Part shown: positions 1 through 10,487 of the stretch, one piece after another | Layout of the letters: each line of letters begins with the position of its first letter | Numbering within the stretch: the first letter of the stretch is position 1 | Origin: Setomelanomma holmii | Lineage: Eukaryota > Ascomycota > Dothideomycetes > Pleosporales > Phaeosphaeriaceae | Direction: 5' to 3' | Length of the DNA stretch: 42,110 nucleotides | Assembly (NCBI GenBank): GCA_010015745.1 | Contig: ML978335.1 | Span: forward strand, 1-42,110 | Program-made: the position numbers and the translations under genes | Notes under the pieces: generated by a model | Database searches by the model: none | The model's input: only the letters and a program-made list of their open reading frames with translations | Told to the model about the DNA's origin: nothing

Positions 1-1215
1 ATCGATTTGCAGCCTGCCTTTAGTATCTGCTGCTTGCCCAAAGAGCATACAACTTCTGAATGGAGTTGGCTGAAGAACCAATTGGTTGACAACGAGCAGT
101 CCGGAAACTTGGCCCAATTTCGCGGCTGACATGCTTCATCCACCTGTAAAGCTGTACCCGCGGCACAGCCCTACGAGCGTCCGTGTCTTCGACCAAGAGA
201 CCAGTTGCTTCACCATGGGGCCGTTTCGTCACCGGTTACACTCGGGCATCGGATGGATAGGTCAAGGTTTTGATATTCTATCCTGGCCCACGACTTTTGA
301 GTCAGCCAATGACTTGATGTTTCGACGCTCATGAGATTTGCAGGGCCCCTGTATTCGCACCGAGCAGCGCGCCAAGCTTCAGGCTGGCAGTGGGAGGGCG
401 CAGCCCGCGGTACTGCAGATCCACAGCTATTTCGACCATCACAACGGTCGCCAGCTTCATTGCGTCCGCTCATAGAGCGAATCGAATTGGACTCGTTGAA
501 AGACCTGTACTACGATGTGCGACTTTTCGTGGATACGATGGACGGCGCCGTTGTGTAATTAGGCGAAGGTGAATCTCGCCTGAGTATGTTTGCCGCTCCA
601 ACCAGACAGGATATTCAGCGCTCTCGGAGGCGGCTGCTTGCCGTCCTCGAGGGGATTTCAGAGCTTGGCATTCACCAGAATCGCCCCAGATGTATTACCG
701 GGAAGTATACGGCCAAGAAAGGCTTGTAAGCCCTCCGCTCCCATGAGGCGTCCAGTACTGCTCGTCCCCGATCCTATCCGAACGCTTCTGTTTTGAAACG
801 CTCCGCTGAGGCTGAAAAGACCCAGAATAGTGTTCACAACATGTATGAGCCTCAACGTCCAAGCTTGATCTGCATCGACTCTGGCATCTACCATGGCAGG
901 ATACATGGCGACCTATGAGCAAAGACCATTTTGGACCCAACAGCCTCACTGTATACACAAGCGAAAAATGTGTTGATGCTAAGAATAATGTTCCAAGACG
1001 TCAGGCCCACGGTCCTTCACAATGAGCACGAAGCGTGAGGTATGCAAGCATTATAATGAGTACTTTCGAAAGGCATATAAGAAGCTATGTCTCGTCGACA
1101 TTGAGGAGCATCACAGCACAGCAGCTCATCATCAACACTACTTCCTTCCTTCCTTCTTTCCTTCACAGCATCTCCATCGACCTCCCCCTAAAACCCATCC
1201 TTTCAAAAGATCAAA
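1..1215. other. Intergenic region upstream of the first gene
   Basis: No open frame here gives a recognisable protein. The last 80 bases before the ATG at 1216 hold a pyrimidine-rich tract (about 1140-1200, repeated ttcc units), typical of fungal core promoters and 5' leaders. Short upstream ATGs (for example at 1021) open small frames that look incidental. Confidence 0.6.
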
Positions 1216-2372
1216 ATGAAGACTTCTGGCATTGTTGCGGCGGCAGCTATCCTTCTCCAGAGCCAACAGGTTCAGGCGAGCCCTATTACAAGTCTATTTG
1301 CTCGAGGCAAAGCCGATGTTGTGCTTGCAATTTTGAAGACTTTTGGGGTGATCTTCCCAGACGCTGAGGCAGAGACGACATGGTAAGTGCTTCACCAGCC
1401 ATCTTCCGTGCACCATCGGACCATCTGACACGGACTAGGGACTTCAAGAAGCACCCTCAAATGTGCTCGGTCTACATGGAGACAAAGGACGGCTCGAACT
1501 GCAAGGCAACAGTTGAATGCGATGATGGCAAGAAGGAGTATAACCCCAACGGTAAGCAAGATTGTACCTGAGCTCTGCAAATGCGTAGACTGATGGCACG
1601 AGTCTAGGAGCTGGATGGAATGTCTGCTTCGTAGGAGGAAGACAGTACTTCACCGACCCTCGCATCGGCGACTTCAGCATCACATTCCAAGAGAAGGACG
1701 GCAGTGGCCAAGGCGAAGGGCTCACAACCCCCAAACTCCAGCTTAAATATGTTGGTGACTGGCAAGAGATTCCCGTGAACGATCTAGCAGAGGAATACAA
1801 CACAAACATTCGCTGCAAGGACGAGGGCTTGGGCGGTTCTCCATTCAGGGACTGTGACAAGGGCCCTTACATCTGCCACCACGGAGACATGGGCAACAAT
1901 TACATTTCGACCTCTCGCACGAAAAAGTGGGAATGTGGTGTCCCTAAGATTGGCAAAGGCGGAGGCAACCTCGACAGCAACGCTCCCAACAGTAAGTTGA
2001 TGCACCAACTTGACCAGAAACCAACACTAACGACTCTCAGACAACAAAGGTTACGCACCAGGATGGTGCGGCGTGCATGTTATTCAATACCAGAAGCCCG
2101 ACCCAGCCAAGGACCAATACTCGCTCGAAGTCACAGCTCTCAACGACGCCAACGAGAACAAGATTGGCGAGTTCAAGAAGGGCGGGCCATCTGCTTCTGT
2201 CACTAGCAAGCTTCCATTGACACTCGAGATCAAGACCGGCGGTGTCGATGCTGATCCAGTGCGCTTTGCCTACGGCAGCCAGTCATGGGATTCGAATGAT
2301 AAGGGCCGTTGCTCTGTTGGAGCTTACGATAATGGCAAGCGACAGATGGACTGTGGCTTCACCTGCAATTGA
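1216..2372 (+). CDS. Secreted cysteine-containing protein of unknown function
   Basis: Four exons, 1216-1382, 1439-1551, 1608-1991 and 2041-2372, give 331 residues; all three introns are 49-56 nt with GT-AG ends and the joined length is a multiple of three. The first 22 residues (MKTSGIVAAAAILLQ..VQA) form a clear signal peptide, so the product is probably secreted. About a dozen cysteines are spread over the mature chain, including WCGV, GRCSV and a terminal DCGFTC, and suggest disulfide bonds. I see no membrane segment or GPI signal. From memory it resembles a family of hypothetical secreted ascomycete proteins sharing the GWCGVHVIQYQK and FAYGSQSW segments, but I cannot name a function. 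The start is chosen because the signal peptide begins there and aaaATG is a good fungal context. Confidence 0.82.
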
Positions 2373-3624
2373 GCTTCGGTGGGCCGGACTGTTGCGGTGA
2401 TGAGGTTTGTAACATTAGCGACGCAATCTTAATTTTGCTGCGGGAAAGGTATGTTCTTAGCTTCATTTGTAGCTGCCGGAGCGTCTCATTTTCTAGACCA
2501 ATTTATGATACCACTTTCGATACAAACCGGTCCCTATTGCTTGCGCTCGGCTCCGGTGATTTCGTAAGCCTTCAAGTTGAACCAAAGGTGCGACGACCTT
2601 TCTCGCCACAATGAGATACATATTGAGCACTCGAAAATTCTACATGCAGATATGAGGTTGCAATAAGCTCGTTGGTGTTCAAGAGAAGAGTGGTACGCGT
2701 GAGGCGAGCCGAGCCTAGCTTGCCCGCGGGTCGCGGGTCCCAAACATCGCGTCGCACTGTCGCACCTGCCCTCCAAACTTTTGGCCCTCGCGTCATCCAT
2801 CTCATAGCTCCTTTTTCACACCATGCGCTGCAATCATGTCATCGAACAGTACAACCCTGTGGCCTTTCGGCCTCTCTTTTCAGTCCCTGTCCTGCAATTG
2901 TTTGATATTGCGAGACTACGAAAGGCTCAAGATGATGACTCTCCACGTGAGACACGACGAGCACCGGATGCCGGATGACTCGACTTTCAACATCTAGCGA
3001 CAAGCAGTCACGCCCCGTCGAAGAATTGTTCTGCTGTTCCCAAGCCTAGTCAGTGGGATCTATCAGATAGAAGTTCCATTCTCCAACCATGCCTGGGAAG
3101 AATAATGAACCCCGCATCGCTTTGCGACTCAGCCGCAGAATGAACGCCTGCTTGCACTGCCACGACCAATGGTTAAGAGTAACAACCGACACCTTTTATG
3201 ATACACTGGTGGTCAACGCTTGGCCATGGAATCATGAGTGTCTTACCACTGCCTGAGCTCCAGCTGCCAGATAATTCAAGCGCCTTTCGTGGCTGGCGCA
3301 GCTGGCGTGGAGCGATCGAATCGCAAAACGAGGTTCGGCAATTTCCCATCAGACAGTAGACGTACAGAAGGCTGGAGTCAACTTTGAGACCAATGGGGAC
3401 CAAAGCAGTGGTGGTACAAGTCAGCCAACAGCAAAAGATTATGCGGCATCCCCAGGAAGAACCCGAGCAGGCCCTATCATCTCACGGTTGTCGCAACAAA
3501 GTTCGGATCGAGAGCTTACCAGAGCCATACCCTACTCCGGAAGTGCCATACGACATGATAGCCAACAGCTTCCGACACGTCTTCGCGCTGCTCGCAGCTA
3601 GACTTACGATCACGATTCACCGAC
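2373..3624. other. Intergenic region without recognised gene
   Basis: Only short frames are present and none carries a recognisable motif or ends in plausible splice sites. It separates the secreted-protein gene from the HET relic. Confidence 0.5.
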
Positions 3625-5765
3625 ATGGGTATTCATCAATCCAGCATCATGACGAAAGTTGCACGATCAATATCCTTCCGCAGCAAGCGTAGGTTCGACG
3701 GTAAAATTTGTGCTGTCTGCAGTGTTCTGTGTCTCGATTCGATTGGCTTGATGGATTACCCGGCACTAACGAAGGCATCGAGCCATGTCACACTCGTCAT
3801 GCATGCTCTGTCAAGCTTTTGTGTCGCTTCTCTCGATCTGCTCTACTATTGGGTAGACAAAGCATACTCCGGTTGCCGGCAAATTGAGAGCGCTGCCAGC
3901 ATCTCATCTATCGGGTAGGGAAGGATCCACGCCTGGCAGTCCTGGAGTTGTACTTGGAGTTTCGCTCGAACGCAATCCTGTCAGATGGGATGCTGTGGCA
4001 CGCTGTGCTACTTAGCTCCAAGGCTTGGTTCCTTCGTTGGCGGAGGTCGATGTCAATAACGTAGATGATACCTGCACCACAGAGTTGCACGCCCAAGCCG
4101 GGTTCTCGAGAGTTCGCACTATGTTATCGCAATGTGCGAAAAACCATTCAGTCTGTCGTATGACCACACACAAATTCCCTATCGATGCGAAGGTGATCGA
4201 TTGTCACTCCCGAAAAGTGGTTGCCATGAAACGGCACGACAGGTACCTAGCGTTGAGCTACGTATGGGGCGCTCAGAGTGCTAATGACGGTTTGAGTGCT
4301 GACAGCAACCAAGTCACTATGGACTTGTCTTTTTTGCTGCCCCGCACAATCGATGATGCCATTTTCGTTACTATCAAGCTTGGACTACGATATCTCTGGT
4401 GCGACCGCTATTGCCTTGAGCAATACCATTCAGCCGACAAACGGCATCAGATCAACCAGATGGCCAGCGTCTACAATCGCGCGGTCACCGCCATATGCGC
4501 TCTCGGTGCAGACGACAACGCAGGCCTTCCCGGAGTCTCGAGCTTGCGAATCCCAGTTTCAATTGTCAAGCTGGGCGATAGCGGAGCTTTTACAATTCGT
4601 CCGGCACCCATTCACTTGACCAACCACATCACGACTGCAAGATGGTTCACACGCGGCTGGTAAGTCAAGCATCTCTGCCGTCTCTAACCAGGACAGGACT
4701 AACGGAGCATCCGACTAAGAACGACGTTTCAAGAGGCTTTCTTTTCCCGGCGGTGCATTTTCTTTGCGCCAGAAGAGGTCCATCTCGTCTGTTGTGCTTC
4801 AAGTCAGCACGAAGGAATCTCGCAAGCCACCCGCTCTGAAGCCGACTCAGATCAAGTCAGTTGGGGTACAACAACAACTATTTTCAGCACTATTCTTGAC
4901 GCGAAACTCCGATGGTTCAACGGCATACACAGGCAGCTCAAATTCTATGACTATATGCAGCACTATCTCCAGCGGAAATTCACGTGGGTGTGATGCCCCA
5001 CTGGCATTCCAGGGCATCCTCTCGATTGTGGAAAACCAGTCTTACTACGGTGTCGTGGCCTTCGACCTTGCCTTGCCACGTCTTAATCCGGGCATCAGTA
5101 CTGCATGGCGCAGAAGAATCGGCTTTGCCTACGGACTTGTATGTGAGATCGAGAGACATGGTCAGTCTGCAACACGATGACCATCTGTCCCTAGATGGTC
5201 CTGGCTATCTCGTACGCAAACGGGGCCCCGACTCTCTTCATTCGATTTCGAATTATCCTCAGAGCGGAACAACTTTGGGCTTGCTTGCGTCACAGTAGTG
5301 GAGATTGGCAAGTTCTTGGAGGACCACAGAGCGAAGAAGGTCGTCGTGCCTCAAAAGCCATACTTGCGCATCATATCCGTGCGATCCGAGATCTCCTGGC
5401 ACTTGCTAGAAGACACCCAGACCCATCGTCAGAGAGGTATTAATTTCCAGTGCACATTTGCTTTGGATGATTCGTATACGTACGACATGAAGCGCCACAC
5501 TGCCCATTTTGAGCAATACAAGGGAAAGACCAAAGGCGTTGCGGTGCTATTACTGACAGATCGTTATGTCAATGAGCCCCATCGATGTGTTTTCCGGTAG
5601 CATATCTTGGAAGAGAAGACGGAGCGAGCTTCCCAGGACTTGGGGGTCACTTATAAGTGTGCCGGGCTGTTCATTTCCAGAGAAGACGTCAATGACTCCC
5701 ACCATCCGATGTTCGATATGGTCGAGCGAAACAAGAACGACGTGGAAGCAACTTGTATTGGATGA
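3625..5765 (+). pseudogene. Decayed HET-domain (heterokaryon incompatibility) gene
   Basis: The best part, 4025-4660, reads as a HET domain: RYLALSYVWG, then LPRTIDDAI, LGLRYLWCDRYCLEQ, QINQMASVYNRA and ICALGADDNAGLPG. After a probable intron the domain continues as TFQEAFFSRRCIFF (about 4724-4766) and, in another frame, APLAFQGILSIVEN and GVVAFDLALP (about 4997-5085). A one-base frame change lies near 4980-4998, too tight for an intron. The splice acceptor after the TRGW codon does not leave an open codon. Further down, the frame from 5298 is stopped by TAG at 5598 yet stays coding-like to 5765. A possible N-terminal piece (KICAVCSVLCLDSI) sits at about 3700 in yet another frame. HET proteins trigger allorecognition cell death when hyphae fuse. 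Several lesions make a working protein unlikely; assembly errors are the alternative. Confidence 0.72.
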
Positions 5766-6263
5766 TCCCCGCGAACTCAATCCTTCGGAACTTGCCAAGC
5801 AGTTCCATTTCCACAAGGAGACACAGTCACTATGCGTATACTGTTCGTGGTAACAGTTTACGGGGCCAGACTGACATCGTGTTGGCTTCTCTCACTTTGA
5901 AGAGGTGAAGACTTCTTCAACCACGATTGGTTCGGAGGTGGCGTTGGAGAACCGCAAGGTTGACCAATAGAGGACCCCTGCTCTCAGTCTCAAGATACAT
6001 GTGTTCTCATTGGCTCGCAAGCGAGGGTGGGGAACGACGTGGTGGAGGGCGAGGGCGAGGGCGAGGGCGAGAAGGACCTTGAAAAGTCTTGGCGTGCTCT
6101 CGGCTTGGAGTGGCATAGCCTCTTCGACCTCTACCACCATACTAAGGTTAGATATCTCCATCGGTCCTCACATGCATAGCGCAACTCTACTTGTCCATCG
6201 ATTTGAAAGGAAAAGCTCACTTTGAGCGCTTATTTATCACGATCTCAGCCAGCTTCACTCACA
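5766..6263. other. Spacer between the two incompatibility-gene relics
   Basis: No convincing coding sequence. It contains a short hexamer tandem repeat (6045-6071, listed separately). Confidence 0.45.
6045..6071. repeat. GAGGGC hexanucleotide tandem repeat
   Basis: Four and a half perfect copies of gagggc in a row. It would encode Ala-Leu repeats on the minus strand, but that frame has no other sign of being a gene. Confidence 0.9.
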
Positions 6264-7522
6264 ATGGAATTCAGCAACGGAAGTACCCAGACAGCTCAAA
6301 CGAGTCTGAGGGCTGTTCGGACCGAAGCAGCTCGATTTTCGTTTCTACAGGCTCGAGAGCATTCGGATGCCAGCCAAGGTGACGGTATTTTACATGTAAG
6401 CAGTTATTGTAGCCTGGTCCTTACAGGCGCTTATGGTCTAGCGCCTTGATGCCGGGGAGTACGACTTCACTTTCCCTGAGACACCCGGTTTTGATCCAGT
6501 TGGCAATGCGTCGAAGTCTTCCCAGCTTCTCGACTGGCAGGACTAGATCTTGCGGACTTGGTACGCATACCATCGGCGCGCTCCGACCGACACCGAGATT
6601 CTCCTCTTTCGCGGCATCATGCAGATCTCCGAAGACTGCATCAAAGAACGGCTCTTCCAACTGTGGAGGGCTGGCCACGCATGGTCACATGCGACTGCAG
6701 GGGCCAAGCAGGTTCTTCCAAACCGAATGGCAAACTTCAATGCCCTGGAAAAGCATCGGAAGTTCGCAAATCAGACGCACGAAGTTTCGCTGCTCAGACT
6801 TGGACCAATGAACACGCCCACACGAGTCTTGCCGACGACCAATCTGACCAAAAGTCCTCTGCATTCTGTCATGTCAACCAGTCTACCGCCTTTCGTACTG
6901 TTTCCTTAGCCTTGACTTGGCCGATGGCCGTGATGTAGGCCTTGAGGAGAAGCCTTGCACAGCAAGTCACTCGTTTTTGGACAATGCCCTTAACCGCCAT
7001 ACCATCCAGCAATCATTCCCGGACGCCACTGGCATCGATGCTTCGTCCTCACTGCAGCCCCTTCGTAAACTCATCTCGAGAGTCAGTCGCAACAAGATTG
7101 CAAAAGGCTGTGGTGCAATTCGAAATTATGAACGCCAGATAGGTCGATACCCGTGTAGTTTTTGCGGTCGTCTTTTCAAAACAGTAGCCGATCTGTTCCG
7201 ACATGAAGAAATTGTGTTTCCCGAGCAATTCTGGTTCTGCTTCGAGTATGGCGATCCGGAGCATCCATATTGGAACCACTTGTTCACTACGAAGGATAAA
7301 TATCGCGATCACATCACAAAAGTACATGCAGGACACGGTAACACGAGTCAGAACAAGGTGTATGGCATTGTTCCGCCGTTTCCAATTCGATGCGATTTAT
7401 GTTTACACCACAGACACCGGAATTGGAAAGATCGCTGTAAACGCATCGTTCAGCACTGCAAAAACGGCGACTTCCGGCGGACATCTCGCGGACCCTGGAC
7501 CAGGGTACCCAGCATCTCGTGA
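6264..7522 (+). pseudogene. Relic of a C2H2-finger protein, N-terminal part of the composite locus
   Basis: An ATG at 6264 opens 44 codons, followed by a good intron (6396-6441) and a continuing frame that meets TAG at 6544 and then reads straight on as LRTWYAYHRRAPTDTEI..ISEDCIKERLFQLW, which looks like a helix-turn-helix segment (weak, motif memory only). Frames then change between about 6700 and 6917. From 6917 another frame gives a C2H2-like finger, YPCSFCGRLFKTVADLFRH, and a second Cys/His stretch (FCFEYGD..DHITKVHAGH) plus RCDLCLHHRH..WKDRC. It stops at 7520-7522 while the +2 frame carries on into the acidic linker of the kinase-like relic. The layout fits the N-terminus of a larger regulator or incompatibility protein now broken by one nonsense codon and several frame changes. 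Confidence 0.6.
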
Positions 7523-9040
7523 ATTTCGATCAAGGGGATGATGATGATGACGACGATCCTGATGATGACGATGACGACGACCAGTCGAATGATGGTGGCC
7601 CACAGGCATCTTCGGGCGATGATTCGTCTGCTGACCGCTCTGAGGATAGGACCGACAAGAGCGATGACAATGGCCCAGAATACGACGATGATCCATTCAA
7701 TAGCATCGATCTGGAACAGTGGTTATCATCTGAAGCTTGGAGACTCCCATTGACAGCGACTATCAAACCGCTCTCAAACACCGTGAAGAGTGAGTGCGTT
7801 CACCAAGATGTTCGATCAATTCGCTGGTTAGGATCGAACGACACAATACACAATACAGCTTCAGTATTCAGTGTGGCTCTGTCAGCACCCATGGACAATC
7901 CCGAGTCATGCAGAAGCCAGCTTTATACTATCCACCACTACCACAGCCACCAGCACGACTTGTATGAGCAAACGGTGCAAGCCTATACTCTCTTGCAAGG
8001 TCATGAGTTTAAGAGGACCGGTATGGTTCGCTGCTACGGCACATTTGAATACGTTGACGAGTCTGGGCGATCGCATTACAATATAGTCCTGCAGCATGGT
8101 GAGCGCAACCTTTGGGACTATTGGAAAGTGGAGGAAAGACCAAGAACGAAAGACGGGATTGTCAAATTCTGGACATCGCTTCGCGCCGTCGCGGATGGCG
8201 TGCTTGCTCTTCACAAGATCCAAATCCTCGATGATGGTAAAGTGCTTGGTAATCATGCCGGTATAGGATCGGAAAACATCTTGTTGGTGGACGGTGTCTT
8301 CACACTTGATCTCTGTGGTTCCTTGAAGCTCGCGGACTCCCTCGGCATCGATCATGACCCCAAGTGTCACGGCCCAAAACGCTTTAGCTCACAAACTTAC
8401 GGTACGTGATTAGATGGACCTGAATCGTATAGCACCGCTAATATTCCCACCAGCGGCACCGGAATTGTGCGATTATAGATGTAGGCCATCTGGTGGAACA
8501 ACACAAGCAAGTGATATATGGTCACTAAATTGTGTGTTCCTGGAAGTAGCAACGTGGGTGAGGAATGGTATGAGTGAACTCCGCCAATTCAACAAACACA
8601 GGCGTCAGCACTTACCGCTTGACTCAAATGTTCCTTGGAGACCACCTTTTCACAACGACGGGATCACATCGGAGGCTGTTCGGCACTGGATTTTGCGCCT
8701 CCACTTCCGCGGATATGGCGATAATCAGATCACGCCAAATATGCTGAGGCTGGTCAAACAGTGCTTGCTGCTAACAGATCCTCAAAAAGGGCTGCCTTGC
8801 AAGCTTTTGCGGACTTCACTGGACATTGTCATCTCGATTTCTGACATGCAAAGAACGAGCCCAGATACTGAAAAGTTTGGCCTGCAAAGTACGCAGGAAG
8901 TAAACATACCGATTCACTGGCAATGTCCCGGATGCAAGCACTATCATCGCGAGATCAGGGCGCAGCTCACATTAAGTGAGCCAAGAACAAGAAGGGTGGG
9001 GCGGTGCGATATGTGTCTCGAGCCATGGGTGATCTCTAAC
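7523..9040 (+). pseudogene. Protein-kinase-like relic with degenerate catalytic motifs
   Basis: An Asp-rich linker (codons at about 7534-7585) is followed by a kinase-like fold: AYTLLQGH and GMVRCYGTFEY (N-lobe/hinge side), VLALHKIQI, SENILLVDG and LKLADSLG. A canonical intron (8402-8453, GTACGT, gctaat branch) joins TYG to AAPELC, the APE motif, then ASDIWSLNCVFLEVATW and C-lobe helices. Residues needed for catalysis are absent: no Val-Ala-Ile-Lys lysine, HRD/HAD..K reads NHAG..S, and DFG reads DSL. After the C-lobe comes a Cys-pair segment, CPGCKHYH..RCDMC (about 8925-9020), possibly zinc binding. The frame runs unbroken into HET-like sequence. It could be an expressed pseudokinase, but its neighbours in the same direction are clearly broken. 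The track-style start near 7519 is not a genuine start codon. Confidence 0.65.
7534..7585. repeat. Low-complexity GAT/GAC trinucleotide tract
   Basis: Imperfect gat/gac repeat encoding an Asp-rich linker in the kinase-like relic. Such tracts are prone to slippage and lie next to the frame change at 7441-7522. Confidence 0.85.
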
Positions 9041-9460
9041 CAGGATATCAAGAAGCAAGAGCTGTCGACAGCGATCGAAGCCATGTCGAGATGGTACCGA
9101 GATGCCAACAGGGCCTATGCGTGGCTCGCAGATGAACGCTCAGTACGTGAACGCTCAATGGACGAGCTTCTAGCGGCCAAATGGTTCAGCCGAAGGTGGG
9201 TACTGCAAGAGCTAGTGATCACAGGAAGGCTAGGGTGGTGGCCTGACTGGGACGAACGTCGACTGGCTCAGAATGGCGCTCTATCAAGTTGTGAACGAGA
9301 CGAGCTCTTGCTAGTTTCGTGGGAATTGGCCATGGTGCGCGGCAATGTCTTCTTAGCTCTTCCTTGTCCGGTATATCGTCGCTTCCACGAAACGACCTCT
9401 TGCGTGAGGAAGAACGACAGGCTCTGTTTCGGAAAGTGTGCAACGACTGGGTGTTCCGAA
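9020..9460 (+). pseudogene. C-terminal half of a HET domain fused in frame behind the kinase relic
   Basis: Without a stop or intron, the kinase frame continues as DIKKQELSTAIEAMSRWYRD, then ANRAYAWLAD and AKWFSRRWVLQELV. These are the HET-domain segments that normally follow the WIDxxCI motif (SEAINSMFRWYRDA, YxYLxD, SRWFxRGWTLQEL). The N-terminal half with LSYxWG is missing. The frame then ends at 9467-9469. A neighbouring frame contains LREEERQALFRKVCND, which seems to be the real continuation, so the reading frame was lost around 9300-9400. Whether the kinase-HET join is an ancestral fusion or a deletion scar cannot be told from this copy. Confidence 0.62.
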
Positions 9461-10008
9461 TGGATATAACAAAGTCGAAGTTCTTTTCATCCGATGGGAT
9501 GATTCCATCGGCGATTTTGCTGACCATTGTAAAGAGGTAAGCTAAAAGGCGATAAGGGTGTTGTCGTCAAATGCTAACCCTCTTGCTCTAGATCGACCAA
9601 CTTCGTCGCATATTTGAATACTCTTTCGACATGAAATCCCCGATTGTTACGATGGATCGTAAATGCTTCTTCGAGGGGTTCACTGCAAGTTTTGGAAGTC
9701 ATGGGAGAAAGGACGATCTTCAGCCTGGTCAATGGCGGTTAATTTTTGAAAACGTTCACCTAGAGTACATGCCGGATATCCTCATTCTCGTATACTGTGC
9801 TGGACACAGTATCCTTGCAGGGTATGGGAGTACATACTTCCCGCAATATCGCCGCTTGCGCCACGAGGTTTCACGCGTTAAGCACGGACGGGTAGAAAAG
9901 CGGCGAGGTTCGAGTCGCATACGGCGCAATCGAAAGTCAGACTCCTCCAAATTTGGAAGCTTGCGCGCACTACGTGCATGGTACCCTATCATGCTCCCCG
10001 AGGGGTGA
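9400..10008 (+). pseudogene. Caspase-like (peptidase C14-type) segment relic
   Basis: A third frame gives RLGVPNGYNKVEVLFIRWDD then SIGDFADHCKE, a well-formed intron (about 9538-9591, GTAAGC, gctaac branch, ctctag) and IDQLRRIFEYSFDMKSP. Further on comes PDILILVYCAGHS, which resembles the LLIIYYTGHG strand and histidine motif of fungal caspase-like domains. This pattern (GxPxGYxKVxVLxIRWDD, then a YYxGHG-type motif) I know from multi-domain proteins of plant-associated dothideomycetes. A one-base shift near 9453 separates it from the preceding frame. The end (to 10008) is low-quality coding sequence without the expected second catalytic motif. Non-functional as read. Confidence 0.5.
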
Positions 10009-10487
10009 CCATGACACCGAAGGTGCCTCGCAGGAGTAGGATTGGAGCGAACGCGGTCGGGCGGTGAGGTCTAACTGCTATTGGTGATTTGGTTGTCTTA
10101 GCGAGGCGTTTTGGCGTTACGCATAGCCTGCAGGACGTCTTTGAGGGAACTTATATTCTTCCGCTAACTTACGTCTTAATTTCGAATGAATATCTATCTT
10201 GCACATGTTCCAAGCCAACTCCTCTCCGAACCACGTCTAGTCGCATTGCCGCAGTTTCAGGAGAAAGACGTTCTACGAGCGGAAGTTTATTTGGCCCCCA
10301 TATACAATTCACCCGTATGTCTATACTCCCGATGTCTTGCCGTTTGTACATTCACTTCTCCACTATGTGCCAGGCTCAGGCGCGAGGCATCGAGAACATG
10401 CCATGTATAGATGCGCTAACGGTACTCGTGTGGCACACAGGAAAATATCGAGTACTTGCCATCGCACTGGCAATACTCAGGTCCGGG
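10009..10487. other. Intergenic region after the composite relic
   Basis: No supported gene. On the minus strand the frame of the next gene stays open for 22 codons past its stop (10490 to about 10420), so that gene may once have been longer. Confidence 0.45.

Noticed and set aside
658..906. 82-codon minus-strand frame near the left edge
   Set aside because: No recognisable motif or splice sites; consistent with chance.
1035..1367. 110-codon frame overlapping the first exon of the secreted protein
   Set aside because: Covers the leader in another frame; the signal-peptide frame with three good introns explains the region.
4980..5012. Possible mini-intron at the HET frame change (GTGGG..CCAG)
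   Set aside because: Only about 29 nt and it would remove the conserved LAFQG segment, so a frameshift is the better reading.
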